A stretch of 64,000 bases of DNA, taken from contig NZ_JAAGLV010000020.1 in the NCBI RefSeq assembly GCF_010548305.1, forward strand, positions 62,001 to 126,000. Direction: 5' to 3'. Positions 1 to 8,500 of the stretch are shown piece by piece (position 1 is the first letter of the stretch; each line of letters begins with the position of its first letter). Below the pieces are notes generated by a model. That model made no database searches. It had not been told where the DNA came from and saw only the letters and a list, made by a program, of their open reading frames with translations. The DNA comes from Streptomyces sp. SID13031 (GTDB lineage: Bacteria > Actinomycetota > Actinomycetes > Propionibacteriales > Kribbellaceae). Both the position numbers and the translations under genes were made by a program.

Positions 1-385
1 CCGCGAGGACTGGCCCCAGGCCTTCGAGCGGGACGAGCAGGTGCCGGGCGAAGGCATCCGCACGAATCTCTTGAGGACTTCGCTTGTCCCACTCCCCGGC
101 TTTCGAGAGGCCGAAGTCACCGAACAGGACGTGCCCGAGTTCGTGCGCGAGCGTACTGCGCTGGCGCATCGGGCTCCGTGTCCGTGCGACGGCCACGACC
201 ACGACGTCGCGCACCGGATCGCGCATGGTCAGGCCGTGCTCGTCCGGATCAGCGTCGAGCACGGCGACATCGATGTCCTGGGTCAGCTCGATCAGACTGA
301 CCAGGTCCGGCAACGGGACGTGCCCGAGCCGATGTTCGGCCCGGAACTCTTCAGCTCGAGTCCGTCCCTGATCCTCTGCGCTCAT
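1..385 (-). CDS. ImmA/IrrE-family metallopeptidase, 3' end cut by window edge
   Basis: Translating the minus strand from the ATG at 385 gives an open frame to the window edge (128 residues seen). It carries a gluzincin motif, LAHELGHVLFGDF at about residues 84-96, followed by a second conserved block (QEIRADAFARHLLVP) that supplies the downstream acidic ligand in this family. ImmA/IrrE proteins cleave or inactivate a partner Xre repressor, typically in stress- or phage-related switches. The start overlaps the stop of the upstream Xre gene by ATGA, so the two are translationally coupled and probably form one regulator-protease pair. The C-terminus lies outside the window. Confidence 0.85.
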   Translation of the reverse strand, partial: MSAEDQGRTRAEEFRAEHRLGHVPLPDLVSLIELTQDIDVAVLDADPDEHGLTMRDPVRDVVVVAVARTRSPMRQRSTLAHELGHVLFGDFGLSKAGEWDKRSPQEIRADAFARHLLVPLEGLGPVLA

Positions 386-723
386 AGCTGCGGCAGGATC
401 CCTTGATCCTCGAGATAAGCGTCCAGTTCCAGATAGTGGCTCAACTCGCGACGCATGGTCTCCATGCTCGAGTGATCCGTCGCACGAGCGACGCATTCGA
501 GCCGGTCCTGCACCCGCGAATGCCCCGTCAACTCCGAAGCCGGGCAACCGAGCGCCCAGGCCAGCGCAAGGATCTCGTTCATCTTGGCAGGCCGCGTGCC
601 TTGCTCGATGCGCGAGAGGGTCGCCTGAGCGATCCCAGAACTAGCCGCGAGTTGCCGCTGGGTCAGCTCTGCCGCCTCACGAGCAGCGACGATTCGACCT
701 GAAGAGGTGCTTGCCTGGATCAA
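382..723 (-). CDS. Xre-family HTH transcriptional regulator paired with ImmA-like peptidase
   Basis: A 113-aa cytoplasmic DNA-binding protein with an N-terminal helix-turn-helix (residues about 10-65; LTQRQLAASSGIAQATLSRIEQG is typical of the family). The remaining ~45 residues contain no domain I recognise. The apparent start is TTG at 723; no ATG or GTG in frame would preserve the HTH. It is followed directly (ATGA overlap) by an ImmA/IrrE-type metallopeptidase, the classic repressor/anti-repressor-protease arrangement. A 9-bp inverted repeat immediately upstream is a good candidate for an autoregulatory operator. Target genes other than itself are unknown. Confidence 0.85.
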   Translation of the reverse strand: MIQASTSSGRIVAAREAAELTQRQLAASSGIAQATLSRIEQGTRPAKMNEILALAWALGCPASELTGHSRVQDRLECVARATDHSSMETMRRELSHYLELDAYLEDQGILPQL

Positions 724-724
724 A

Positions 725-753
725 CTGAATCACTTCCCCTCGTAGTGATTCAG
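725..753. promoter_or_regulatory. Inverted repeat, likely operator of the Xre gene
   Basis: Perfect 9-bp arms CTGAATCAC (725-733) and GTGATTCAG (745-753) are separated by 11 bp, directly upstream of the TTG start at 723. A -10-like TAGACT on the minus strand overlaps the distal arm (752-757). Binding here would block transcription of the Xre-ImmA pair. The symmetry is seen directly; the operator role is inference. Confidence 0.5.
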
Positions 754-774
754 TCTATCATCGCGGCGTGCAAC

Positions 775-2118
775 TCAGGACGGGCCTGTGTACTTCTTCA
801 AGGCTGCTACCAGGGCCGGCTCGGTGACCTTGAGGTGTTTGGTCAGGGTCTTGTCGCGCAGGGCAGGGTCGTCGAGTTGCTTGGCCATGTCGACGTACAG
901 GGCGTTGAGCGTGGCCAGGCCGTACTTGTCGACGAGGTACTCCACGATGAGCCAGGCGACGCCGTAGCTGTCCTCGTCGAAGTCGCCGTGGAAGACGCCG
1001 TCGATCGGCAGGACGACGAGTGACTTGATCGCCTTCTTGCGCAGGTCGCGTCGCTCGCCGGCGACCCATTGGCTGTAGTTGTTCCGCTCCATCAGGTGCC
1101 GCTCGACGTACTCGGCGTACCCCTCCACCAGCCAGATGGGCGCACCCTCGCCGAGCGGTGACATCGCTGCATGGGTGAACTCGTGCGCGAGCAGGAACCG
1201 GTCCGCCGTCTTGCGGTAGGTCGGGTTGATCACCACCCGGCTGCCGGTGACCTTGAACTCGCTGGCATCGGCGTTCGTCGGCGTGAAGTTCGGGATGGCC
1301 ACCGCGCCGGCCGGGTGCCCGCCGGTGATCTGCGACGCATCCCATGACTTACGGTCGGCCATCGCGACGACGAGAATGCCGGCCTGCGCACGCTTGGTAG
1401 CAGCCCGGACAGCAGGCACGGCGGCCTCGGCCTCCTTGACCAGACGCCGGCCGTTCTCGGCTTCGCCGGGCGAGGAGACGACCAGTACGCCGCGCCCGCG
1501 CGCGACCTCGATCGGACCGAGCTCCCAGGGCTCACGGCTGTCGCTACGGTCCGCTGACTCGACGTCGTCGTTGTCCACCACCACCCAGCGATCACCACGC
1601 AGGGCGAAGGTATGGCCGAGCTGGGTGACCCGTGGCGCTGAGTCGATCCCGGTGATCTGCACCAGCATCCTGATCCGCAGCGCCCGCGCGGTCGGCCCGA
1701 GCTTCGGCCGCTGCTCCGGCGAGAAGGTCGGTACCCGGACATACCCGACCTGCCGGACACCAAGCTTCCGCAGGTTCTCGAACAGTTGCGTGTCCCGCTG
1801 CACCAGCTTGGCGTTCTTCACGTCGGAGAAGGCCAGGAACTGCGACAACTTCCCCGCCACCAACGCGGCCGCCCGCCCCTTGAGCGTCGCGTCGATCCCC
1901 GCCAGCATCTTCTGCTCGGCAAGCAATTCGGCCGACACCGACTCGGTCACCGACGGAGTCTCCGAGAGCCCCGCCGTCACCTTGGGCGTCTCATCCCGCC
2001 CAGCCACGCCATACGTCACCCCACCGGCGACAACCGCGAGCGCGGCAGCACCGGCGATCCACACCGCCCGTCCCCGCCCACGCTTGACCGGCGTACCCGC
2101 CGTCTGCTCGTCATCCAT
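775..2118 (-). CDS. Membrane-anchored peptidase-MA-like metalloprotease
   Basis: 447 aa from the ATG at 2118 (MDDEQT...); upstream in-frame codons would add a Gly/Pro-rich stretch with no sign of coding. A basic N-terminus is followed by one membrane segment at about residues 19-42, so the rest is probably extracytoplasmic. Residues ~60-230 form an NTF2-like or otherwise unassigned region. The C-terminal half has the zinc motif HEFTH at residues 312-316 and a downstream EGYAEY glutamate block, the arrangement of peptidase MA-like gluzincins. Substrate is unknown. The gene is transcribed toward the Xre-ImmA pair but has a separate promoter context, and nothing links them functionally. Confidence 0.8.
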   Translation of the reverse strand: MDDEQTAGTPVKRGRGRAVWIAGAAALAVVAGGVTYGVAGRDETPKVTAGLSETPSVTESVSAELLAEQKMLAGIDATLKGRAAALVAGKLSQFLAFSDVKNAKLVQRDTQLFENLRKLGVRQVGYVRVPTFSPEQRPKLGPTARALRIRMLVQITGIDSAPRVTQLGHTFALRGDRWVVVDNDDVESADRSDSREPWELGPIEVARGRGVLVVSSPGEAENGRRLVKEAEAAVPAVRAATKRAQAGILVVAMADRKSWDASQITGGHPAGAVAIPNFTPTNADASEFKVTGSRVVINPTYRKTADRFLLAHEFTHAAMSPLGEGAPIWLVEGYAEYVERHLMERNNYSQWVAGERRDLRKKAIKSLVVLPIDGVFHGDFDEDSYGVAWLIVEYLVDKYGLATLNALYVDMAKQLDDPALRDKTLTKHLKVTEPALVAALKKYTGPS

Positions 2119-2192
2119 CGCAGAAACCCCGTCCATTCCCCCCGGCCAAGCCCACCCAGGCCCAGCCGCCAAAGAGTACCCCTGGCCAGACG

Positions 2193-2372
2193 TCAGCTCC
2201 CGCTCGCCAAGTCAGCGATCTGTTGCAGGTAGGAGCCGCCGCCTACTACGACCAGGCGTGCGGACAAGCCTCGGTGGCCGAGTTCGTCTGCTACCTCGCT
2301 CAGATAGTCGAGGATCTCGATCTTGCCGAGGGTGCCCGGTACCGGATACTGCGGCTGCCCCGGATCGGTCAT
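2193..2372 (-). pseudogene. Truncated nucleotidyltransferase-like partner of the Xre gene
   Basis: A 59-codon frame begins with an ATGA overlap on the stop of the upstream Xre gene. Residues 20-49 (ILDYLSEVADELGHRGLSAR, then LVVVGGGSYL) resemble the first helix and the GG(S) strand-turn of small nucleotidyltransferase-fold proteins often encoded behind Xre regulators. The frame then runs only ten more residues (QQIADLASGS) and stops, before any of the catalytic acidic residues. The next 70 bp show no continuation of the domain in any frame I checked. A 3' deletion of a formerly longer gene is the simplest explanation; a genuine 59-aa protein is the alternative. Confidence 0.45.
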
Positions 2373-2950
2373 GCGGCGTTACGCCACAGGTCTTTTGCGG
2401 CCAGCCAGATGTTGCGCGCTGCCAGTTGAGCTGGCGCCGCGGCGCGGGCTTGCCTGACTCTGGCTGGAGTCCCGGGCGGTGTCCATGGCGCCGGGGCCGG
2501 CGGGACAGATCTCGTCCAGCGCGGACGAGGGATCCCGGCGTCGTCGGCGACCTTCTCGGCGATACCGGCCAGCAGCGCGTCGAACGCCGCATTGCCGGTG
2601 CGCGATGGAGGAGCCTCGATGGCGTCCGCCGCGAGTTCCGGATGTGCTGCGAGCTGGTCGAGGAACCCCCGGAGCTGGGTCCAGTCGACCTTCCGGTTCG
2701 TGGCGTCCGGCTGGTGTGCCCCGACCAGTAACTCGATCGCCGGCTTCGTTGGTTGTCGTGCGCTCACACTGACCGAGAGGTGCTTGCCCGCTGCAGCGAC
2801 GAGCCTGGCGAGCATGGTCAGAGTCGGGTCACTCGACCCGTCCTCGATCCGGGAGACGGTCGAGGTCGGAACCCCGGCCTTCACCGCCAGCGCGCTGCGA
2901 GAGAGCCCCGCGTATTCACGAGCCTCCCGAACCAGAGCCGCCGCATTCAC
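2369..2950 (-). CDS. Xre-family HTH regulator with C-terminal extension
   Basis: 193 aa starting at GTG 2950. The N-terminal ~60 residues are an Xre helix-turn-helix (LSRSALAVKAGVPTSTVSRI, then EDG). A linker and an Ala/Pro/Arg-rich C-terminal half (residues ~60-190) contain no domain I recognise. The gene is coupled by ATGA to the short nucleotidyltransferase-like remnant downstream, an arrangement like MNT/Xre two-gene modules. A TATAAG -10 hexamer lies only 8 bp upstream of the GTG, so the mRNA is probably leaderless or nearly so. If the partner is truly truncated, this regulator may be an orphan. Confidence 0.85.
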   Translation of the reverse strand: MNAAALVREAREYAGLSRSALAVKAGVPTSTVSRIEDGSSDPTLTMLARLVAAAGKHLSVSVSARQPTKPAIELLVGAHQPDATNRKVDWTQLRGFLDQLAAHPELAADAIEAPPSRTGNAAFDALLAGIAEKVADDAGIPRPRWTRSVPPAPAPWTPPGTPARVRQARAAAPAQLAARNIWLAAKDLWRNAA

Positions 2951-2958
2951 ATCTGTAG

Positions 2959-2985
2959 CTTATATGCAACAGAAGCCGCGGACAA
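2959..2985 (-). promoter_or_regulatory. Promoter of the second Xre gene (near-leaderless)
   Basis: On the minus strand TATAAG occupies 2964-2959, and a TTGTCC-like -35 lies at 2985-2980 (15-bp spacer, short). Transcription would begin about 7 bp downstream, at or next to the GTG at 2950, leaving no room for a Shine-Dalgarno sequence. Confidence 0.4.
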
Positions 2986-2995
2986 CACTCCGCAT

Positions 2996-4243
2996 CTAGA
3001 GCAGTTGGCTGACCGTGTGGATGACCAGGCCTACCAAGGCTCCTACGACGGTGCCGTTGATGCGGATGAATTGGAGGTCTCGGCCTACGTGGAGTTCGAT
3101 TCGGGCGGCGGCTTCGTGGCCGTCCCAGCGTTCGATGGTGTCGGAGATGACGGAGACGATCTCGGTGCCGTAGGTGCGGACGACGTAGCCGACGGCTTCG
3201 GCGGCGCGGGTGTCGACCTTGGCCATCAGGGTTTCGTCGGTCTGCAGGCGTTGGCCGAGGTCCTTGATCGTCTGGGTGCCGCGGAGGCGGAGGGGGCCTT
3301 CGGGGTCGGCGATGGCGTCGATCAGGGCGGTACGGACGGCGTCCCAGACCGCGGTGAGGCTGGTGCTCATGTCGGGGTGGGTCAGCATCCGGCGCTTGAA
3401 CGCCTCGAAACGGTCCATCATCTCGGGGTCGTTCTGCAGGTCCTCGGCGAGCTGGATCAGCAGCCGGTCGACCGCTTTGCGGGCCGGGTGGTGCTCGTCA
3501 TCCCGTACTGCGGCCAGCCAGACCAGCGCCTCGCGGTGGACCCGGTCGATCACGATCGAGTCGACCCAGCGCGGGGACCACCGTGGCGCGCGCGGCCCGA
3601 CCACCTCGGCCAGCAACTCCCGGTTCTCGGACAGCCAGTCGTACGCCTCGACCATCAGCAGGTCGAAGAGCGCGTGATGCGCCCCGTCGTCGACCACCGA
3701 CTCCAGGAAGTGACCGGCGATCGGGCTGAGCGGCTCCTCGGCGAACCGCGGCAGCAGCGACCCGCGGACGAAGGCGGTGACGTCGTCGTCGCCGAGCTTC
3801 GGTAGCGCGGCACCGACCGTCCGGACACCCTCCTCGACGATCCGCTCGGCATGGTTGCCGGAGGCAAGCCACTCGCCGGCCCGCCGGCTCACCTCGGCCG
3901 TCCGCATCTTCTCCGCGATCACCTCCTCGGACAGGAAGTTCTCGGTGACGAACTGCTCCAGGCTCTCGGCCAGGCTGTCCTTGCGGGTCGGCACGATCGC
4001 GGTGTGCGGGATCGGCAACCCGAGCGGATGCCGGAACAGCGCGGTCACTGCGAACCAGTCCGCCAGCGCACCGACCATGGCCGCCTCGGAGGCGGCATTC
4101 ACATAGCCCCACGCGCCGCCGTCGTGCAGGGTCAGCACGTAGATCACTGCCGCCACCACGAGCAGCGACAGCGCTACCGCCCGCATCTGGCGCAGCCCAC
4201 GCCGGCGTACCAGGTCCGGGCCGCTCAACGTCAAGGTCGCCAT
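2996..4243 (-). CDS. DUF445 family membrane protein
   Basis: 415 aa from the ATG at 4243 (MATLTL...). An N-terminal hydrophobic segment (about residues 20-40) is followed by the conserved DUF445 block (NAASEAAMVGALADWFAVTA, then LFRHPLG). A long, charged helical region follows (residues ~70-390), and a C-terminal hydrophobic segment (VVGALVGLVIHTV) ends the protein. This topology, anchored at both ends with a large soluble middle, is typical of the family (YjiN/YheB-like), whose role is unknown. It stands alone: the MFS gene upstream on the same strand is 85 bp away, and the Xre promoter lies just beyond its stop. Confidence 0.85.
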   Translation of the reverse strand: MATLTLSGPDLVRRRGLRQMRAVALSLLVVAAVIYVLTLHDGGAWGYVNAASEAAMVGALADWFAVTALFRHPLGLPIPHTAIVPTRKDSLAESLEQFVTENFLSEEVIAEKMRTAEVSRRAGEWLASGNHAERIVEEGVRTVGAALPKLGDDDVTAFVRGSLLPRFAEEPLSPIAGHFLESVVDDGAHHALFDLLMVEAYDWLSENRELLAEVVGPRAPRWSPRWVDSIVIDRVHREALVWLAAVRDDEHHPARKAVDRLLIQLAEDLQNDPEMMDRFEAFKRRMLTHPDMSTSLTAVWDAVRTALIDAIADPEGPLRLRGTQTIKDLGQRLQTDETLMAKVDTRAAEAVGYVVRTYGTEIVSVISDTIERWDGHEAAARIELHVGRDLQFIRINGTVVGALVGLVIHTVSQLL

Positions 4244-4328
4244 ACCCCCATCCAACCAACCCGGGAAACAACCCGCCTCAGGCGACGCCCTGGACACGCC
4301 CTGGATTCACCCGTACTACGCCGGCCGG

Positions 4329-5534
4329 TCAGGCAGGAGTGAGCACTTTCGTACGGTCCATCCGCCCGGAGATCAGGGCGAGTGCCAGACCGGCGACGGC
4401 CAGCACCGCGCCGACTCGACTCGGCCACTCATAGCTGTAGCCGGCGGACAGGACAACGCTGCCCAGCCAGGCGCCGAGCGCGTTGGCGACGTTGAGGGTC
4501 GAGTGGTTGAGGGAGGCCGCGAGCGACTGGCCCTCATGGGCCACGTCCATCAGCCGGGTTTGCAGCGCCGGGATGAGGATGCTCGAGCTGAAGCCCAGCG
4601 CGAAGACGGCGACCAGGGCGCCCGCCTTGCTGTGGGCCAGCCAGCCGAAGGTCGACAGCACCACCGTCACGGCCACCAGCCCGCCGTACATGCTCGGCAT
4701 CAAAGCGCGATCCGCGAGCCGGCCGCCGACCAGGGTGCCGCCGGTCATACCGATGCCGTACGCGGCGAGCACGATCGTCACCGCCGCCGCGCTGAAGCCG
4801 GCCAGCTCGGTCATCGTCGGGGTGATGTACGAGTACGTCGCGAACATCCCGCCGAAGCCCACCATGCCGACCAGCAGCGCCATCCACACCTGCGGCTTGG
4901 CCAGCGCGCTCAACTCGCTGCGGACGTTGACGTCGTTGCCCACCGGCTGCGGCCCGATCCAGAACCAGACCGCGATCAGGGTCAGCAACCCAAGGATGCC
5001 GACGGCAACGAACGGCAACTGCCAGCCGTACCGCTGCCCGAGCAGCGTGGTCACCGGTACGCCGATGATGTTCGCCACCGGCAACCCGACCATCATCATC
5101 GAGACCGCCCAGGCCCGCTTGTTGACCGGCACCATCGAGGCGCCGACCACGGCGCCGATCCCGAAGAACGCGCCGTGCGGCAGGCCGGTCAGGAACCGCG
5201 CCGCCATCAGCAGTTCGTAGCTGTTGGCAACGGCCGACAGAACGTTGCCGAGGACAAAGACCGCCATCAGCCCGAGGAGCAGCCGTTTGCGCCCGGTCCG
5301 CGCCCCGAGCGCCGCGATCACCGGCGCGCCGACGACCACCCCGAGCGCGTACGCCGACACGATGTGCCCCGCCGTCGGGATCGAGATGTGCACCCCGTCG
5401 GCGATCTGCGGCAGCAGCCCCATCGTGACGAACTCGGTGGTCCCGATCGCGAACCCACCGGTCGCCAGCGCCAGCAGCGCCAGACCGACGTGCCGCGAGG
5501 TCAACGAATTGTCAGGAGTCACTGAACTTGTCAC
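4329..5534 (-). CDS. MFS transporter, DHA1 (AraJ/YdhP-like) family
   Basis: 401 aa with about 12 hydrophobic segments. The first helix carries GGFAIGTTEFVTMGLLPQIA, characteristic of the DHA1 AraJ/YdhP/NepI-type drug and sugar efflux group, and the loop 2-3 motif reads GARTGRKRLL. It is a proton-driven exporter in the cytoplasmic membrane; the substrate cannot be read from sequence. The start is GTG at 5534, just 5 bp after a GATAAT -10 hexamer, implying a leaderless transcript. It diverges from the lactate monooxygenase gene across about 150 bp. Confidence 0.85.
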   Translation of the reverse strand: MTSSVTPDNSLTSRHVGLALLALATGGFAIGTTEFVTMGLLPQIADGVHISIPTAGHIVSAYALGVVVGAPVIAALGARTGRKRLLLGLMAVFVLGNVLSAVANSYELLMAARFLTGLPHGAFFGIGAVVGASMVPVNKRAWAVSMMMVGLPVANIIGVPVTTLLGQRYGWQLPFVAVGILGLLTLIAVWFWIGPQPVGNDVNVRSELSALAKPQVWMALLVGMVGFGGMFATYSYITPTMTELAGFSAAAVTIVLAAYGIGMTGGTLVGGRLADRALMPSMYGGLVAVTVVLSTFGWLAHSKAGALVAVFALGFSSSILIPALQTRLMDVAHEGQSLAASLNHSTLNVANALGAWLGSVVLSAGYSYEWPSRVGAVLAVAGLALALISGRMDRTKVLTPA

Positions 5535-5539
5535 GCCTG

Positions 5540-5545
5540 ATTATC
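5540..5545 (-). promoter_or_regulatory. -10 hexamer of the MFS gene (leaderless start)
   Basis: GATAAT on the minus strand (5545-5540) ends 5 bp before the GTG start at 5534, so the first transcribed base would be at the start codon. No convincing -35 was found. Confidence 0.35.
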
Positions 5546-5687
5546 GCATCCGCCTCAGCGCGCGAGACCGACGTCTCAGCCGTCGGTGTGACCGGTGACA
5601 CCGGCTGCTCAGTACCTCGTTCCACCTGCTGGTACTGGTGTGGCTCGAGTCATTGAGGCCGGGCGAGCGGACGTGAAAGCATCCAGC

Positions 5688-6839
5688 ATGGCGAACTACG
5701 GCGATCACCAGCTGAGCATTTACGTGCAGGGGATGTTTCAGGACACCCGGCCGGAGATCACCACCGACCTGTCCCGGCTGGAATCGCAGGCCGCGGCGAA
5801 TCTGTCCGCGGAGGCGATGGGCTACATCGTCCCGAGTGCCGGCAGCGGTTCGACCGCCCGCGCCAACCTGGCCGCGTTCGACCGGTGGCGGCTCGTCCCG
5901 AGGATGCTGCGCGGCAGTACCGAGCGGGATCTGTCCTGCACGATCCTCGGCACCAAGATGCCCGCGCCGGTGGTGATCGCGCCGATCGGCGTACAGACGC
6001 TGGCGCATCCCGAGGGCGAGCTGGCGACCGCGCGGGCGGCGAGTGCGCTCGGGCTGACCTACACGCACTCCACCCAGGCCAGTCACTCGTTCGAGCAGAT
6101 CGAGGCGGACTCCAAGTGGTACCAGCTGTACTGGCCGACCGACAAGGACGTCTGCCTCAGCTTCCTCCAGCGCGCCAAGGACAACGGGTACTCCGTCCTG
6201 GTGGTGACCCTGGACACCGGCACGATCGGCTGGCGCCCGGCCGATCTCGACCGCGGTTTCCTGCCGTTCCTCAAGGGCGAGGGCCTGGCCAACTACTTCA
6301 CCGACCCGGCGTTCCAGGCCAAACTCGCCAAGCCGATCGCGGAGGACCCGACCGCGGCGGTGACGCACTGGGCGCAGATGTTCCCGAACGTCGGACTCGG
6401 CTGGGACGAGCTGTCCTTCCTGCGCGACAACTGGGCCGGACCGATCGTGCTGAAGGGCATCACCTCGGTCGACGACGCCAAGCTCGCGGCCGAGCACGGC
6501 GTGGACGGCCTGGTCGTGTCGAACCACGGCGGCCGCCAGGTCGACGGCGCGATCGCGTCACTGGACGCCCTGCCGGCGATCGCGGATGCGGTCGGCGAGC
6601 AGGTGACGGTGCTCTTCGACTCGGGCGTCAGGACGGGTTCCGACGCGGCCAAGGCGCTCGCCCTCGGCGCCAAGGCCATCCTCCTCGGGCGACCTCTCCT
6701 CTACGGCCTGGCGTTGGCCGGCCAGGCCGGAGTCGAGCATGTACTGCGCTGCCTGCTGGCCGAGCTCGATCTGACCCTGGCCCTCTCGGGCTATGCGAAC
6801 CACCGTGAGCTCAACCGGACGTCGGTGGTGCCCGCATGA
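5688..6839 (+). CDS. FMN-dependent alpha-hydroxy acid oxidase, lactate 2-monooxygenase-like
   Basis: 383 aa from the ATG at 5688 (MANYGDHQ...); a GTG at 5673 is the alternative. It is an FMN-binding TIM barrel with the family active site SNHGGRQVDGA (base His and FMN-contacting Arg, about residues 274-284) and the phosphate-binding LFDSG(V)RTG block. The N-terminal PRMLRGSTERDLS block and the long insertion after TLDTGTIGWRPADL resemble mycobacterial lactate 2-monooxygenase, which turns L-lactate and O2 into acetate, CO2 and water. Plain lactate oxidase or dehydrogenase activity is not excluded. The stop overlaps the next gene's ATG, so it is coupled to the HAD phosphatase. Confidence 0.85.
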   Translation: MANYGDHQLSIYVQGMFQDTRPEITTDLSRLESQAAANLSAEAMGYIVPSAGSGSTARANLAAFDRWRLVPRMLRGSTERDLSCTILGTKMPAPVVIAPIGVQTLAHPEGELATARAASALGLTYTHSTQASHSFEQIEADSKWYQLYWPTDKDVCLSFLQRAKDNGYSVLVVTLDTGTIGWRPADLDRGFLPFLKGEGLANYFTDPAFQAKLAKPIAEDPTAAVTHWAQMFPNVGLGWDELSFLRDNWAGPIVLKGITSVDDAKLAAEHGVDGLVVSNHGGRQVDGAIASLDALPAIADAVGEQVTVLFDSGVRTGSDAAKALALGAKAILLGRPLLYGLALAGQAGVEHVLRCLLAELDLTLALSGYANHRELNRTSVVPA

Positions 6840-7492
6840 AGGCAGTCGTCTTCGACCTCGACGACACGCTCTTCGACCACTCCTCGTCCGTCGCCGCGAC
6901 CCTGCGCGCCTGGGTCCCGTCATTTGGTGGTGGTCCCCTCACCGATGAGCTCGTCGCGCAGTGGTTCGTGGTCGAGCACCGCAACTTCGAGCTCTGGCTG
7001 GCAGGCAAGCTGAGCCACCAGGACCAGCGCCGCGGCCGGCTCCGCGACTTCCTGCCGCTGATCGGCTACCCGGTCCCGGCCACCGATGCCGGGCTGGACG
7101 AGCTCTTCACCGGGTTCCTCGACCGCTATTCGCAGAACTGGGCAGCGTTCCCTGATGCACTGCCGGCACTGGAAGTTGCCAAAAGCAATGGCTGGCGGAT
7201 CGGCGTACTGACCAACGGCATCACCCAGCAGCAGAACGCGAAACTGGCCGCGATCGGCCTGGCCGACCACATCGACGTCGTCTCGACCTCGGAAGGGCTC
7301 GGATTCAGCAAGCCCGCACCGCAGTCCTACCTGCTGACCTGCCAAGCACTCGGGGTCAGCCCGGCCGAGACGCTGATGATCGGCGACAACCTCGACAAGG
7401 ACGTCCTCGGCGCCCGCGCGGCCGGCCTCACCGCCGAGCACCTGGACCGCGCGGCCGGCGTCACGCTCGCTCAGTTGGTCCGGGCAGTCTGA
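6836..7492 (+). CDS. HAD-superfamily hydrolase
   Basis: 218-aa cytoplasmic phosphatase of the haloacid dehalogenase fold. Motif I is FDLDDTLFDH (nucleophile Asp near residue 7), motif II is the threonine in GVLTNG, motif III is the Lys in GFSKPAP, and motif IV is MIGDNLDKD, all present. The helical cap between motif I and II is of the C1 type, as in phosphoglycolate-phosphatase or YjjG-like enzymes. It is translationally coupled (ATGA) to the lactate 2-monooxygenase gene, hinting at repair or removal of a side product, but no substrate can be assigned. The stop codon sits in the loop of a terminator hairpin. Confidence 0.9.
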   Translation: MKAVVFDLDDTLFDHSSSVAATLRAWVPSFGGGPLTDELVAQWFVVEHRNFELWLAGKLSHQDQRRGRLRDFLPLIGYPVPATDAGLDELFTGFLDRYSQNWAAFPDALPALEVAKSNGWRIGVLTNGITQQQNAKLAAIGLADHIDVVSTSEGLGFSKPAPQSYLLTCQALGVSPAETLMIGDNLDKDVLGARAAGLTAEHLDRAAGVTLAQLVRAV

Positions 7493-7508
7493 CCTGCCCG
7501 GACCAACT
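7473..7508. terminator. Bidirectional hairpin terminator between convergent genes
   Basis: Perfect 15-bp arms (7473-7487 and 7494-7508, core GGTCCGGGCAG/CTGCCCGGACC) surround a 6-nt loop containing the HAD gene's TGA. It is placed to stop transcription from the HAD operon and from the convergent M15 peptidase gene. No U-run on either side. Confidence 0.7.
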
Positions 7509-7518
7509 CGCCGGCGGG

Positions 7519-8280
7519 TCAGATCCCGCAGTTGGGCGCCGACCAGGAGTTGCTCGTCCGGATGTCGATGTGGGTGTGGTCGTCGTGGCCCGGGTAGCCA
7601 GGACCGAAGATGCCGCCGAACCCGTGGTACCGGGCCCGCTTGGCCATCGTGCAGAACGAGTGCACGCCGGTCAGGTCGGCGGACCGGCCGTACAGGTGCT
7701 GGCTGTTGCTCGCACCGCCGACCGAGTTGTTGCACGGGACACTGCGGAAGCCACTGCTGATGTTGAGCGCCTGGTCGCCCAGCGCGTGCCGCAGGGCTTC
7801 GAGCTGCCACATGGTCTGCAACGCGTTGGCCTTGGTCGCCGCCTCCGACAGCGGCCCGCCGTCGTACCCGGATCCGCCACAGCCGTCATCCAGCTCGGCG
7901 TAGGTGAAATGGATCGGCGTGCAGTCGTCATCCTGCAGCGCGTAGATCTTGCTGTACGTCGCCGCGGTGGCGATCCCGTCGGCCGTCAGCCCGTACGCCG
8001 TCTGGAAGCGCTGGACCGCCGCCTTCGTGGCCGGCCCGAAGATCCCGTCGGTGGCGATGTGCTCGCCGTACGCCGGATAGCCGGCGACCCGGATCTGCAA
8101 CTGCCGCACATCCTCACCGCTGGTGCCCTGGTTGAGCGTGCGGCTCCAGGTGTAGCAACCGTCGGCATGAGCCTTGGTCGCGGTCACCACCTGGGTCGCG
8201 ACGGTGGCGGCCAGCATCGCGGCGAAGAGGCCGAGGATGGACAGAATTCTGATCGCTCGAGTACTGAAGTGATTCGTCAT
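7519..8280 (-). CDS. Secreted peptidoglycan-binding M15-family peptidase
   Basis: 253 aa starting at ATG 8280, preceded by a strong GGAGGT ribosome site (8287-8292) at 6-bp spacing; open frame further upstream is not coding. An N-terminal signal peptide (residues ~1-38, ending ...TKAHA-DG) directs export. Residues ~45-110 form a PG_binding_1 repeat (GEDVRQLQIRVAGYP, DGIFGPATKAAVQRFQ). The C-terminal domain has the M15-type zinc ligands in SQHLYGRSADL and DDHTHIDI and the fold of D-Ala-D-Ala carboxypeptidase-like enzymes. Cys pairs in the catalytic domain suggest disulfides. It likely trims peptidoglycan peptides outside the cell, either in wall turnover or as a lytic exoenzyme. Confidence 0.9.
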   Translation of the reverse strand: MTNHFSTRAIRILSILGLFAAMLAATVATQVVTATKAHADGCYTWSRTLNQGTSGEDVRQLQIRVAGYPAYGEHIATDGIFGPATKAAVQRFQTAYGLTADGIATAATYSKIYALQDDDCTPIHFTYAELDDGCGGSGYDGGPLSEAATKANALQTMWQLEALRHALGDQALNISSGFRSVPCNNSVGGASNSQHLYGRSADLTGVHSFCTMAKRARYHGFGGIFGPGYPGHDDHTHIDIRTSNSWSAPNCGI

Positions 8281-8500
8281 TGCACTACCTCCGGAACGCA
8301 TTTGGGGCGAAACGCGCCTGTCACCGGCCAGCTTCCCGTCACTATCCACCGCTTGGCCAGGTCTCACGTGAAACTTTTCGACGAACAGTGTGTTTCCCCG
8401 GAAGGTCTGGGCAACCAATCCGCCGACCTCACTGGTCCTCCATGATGTGACCATTGACGACAGCACGCTCACCTTGCGTGCACGGGGAACGGGGCGACCG

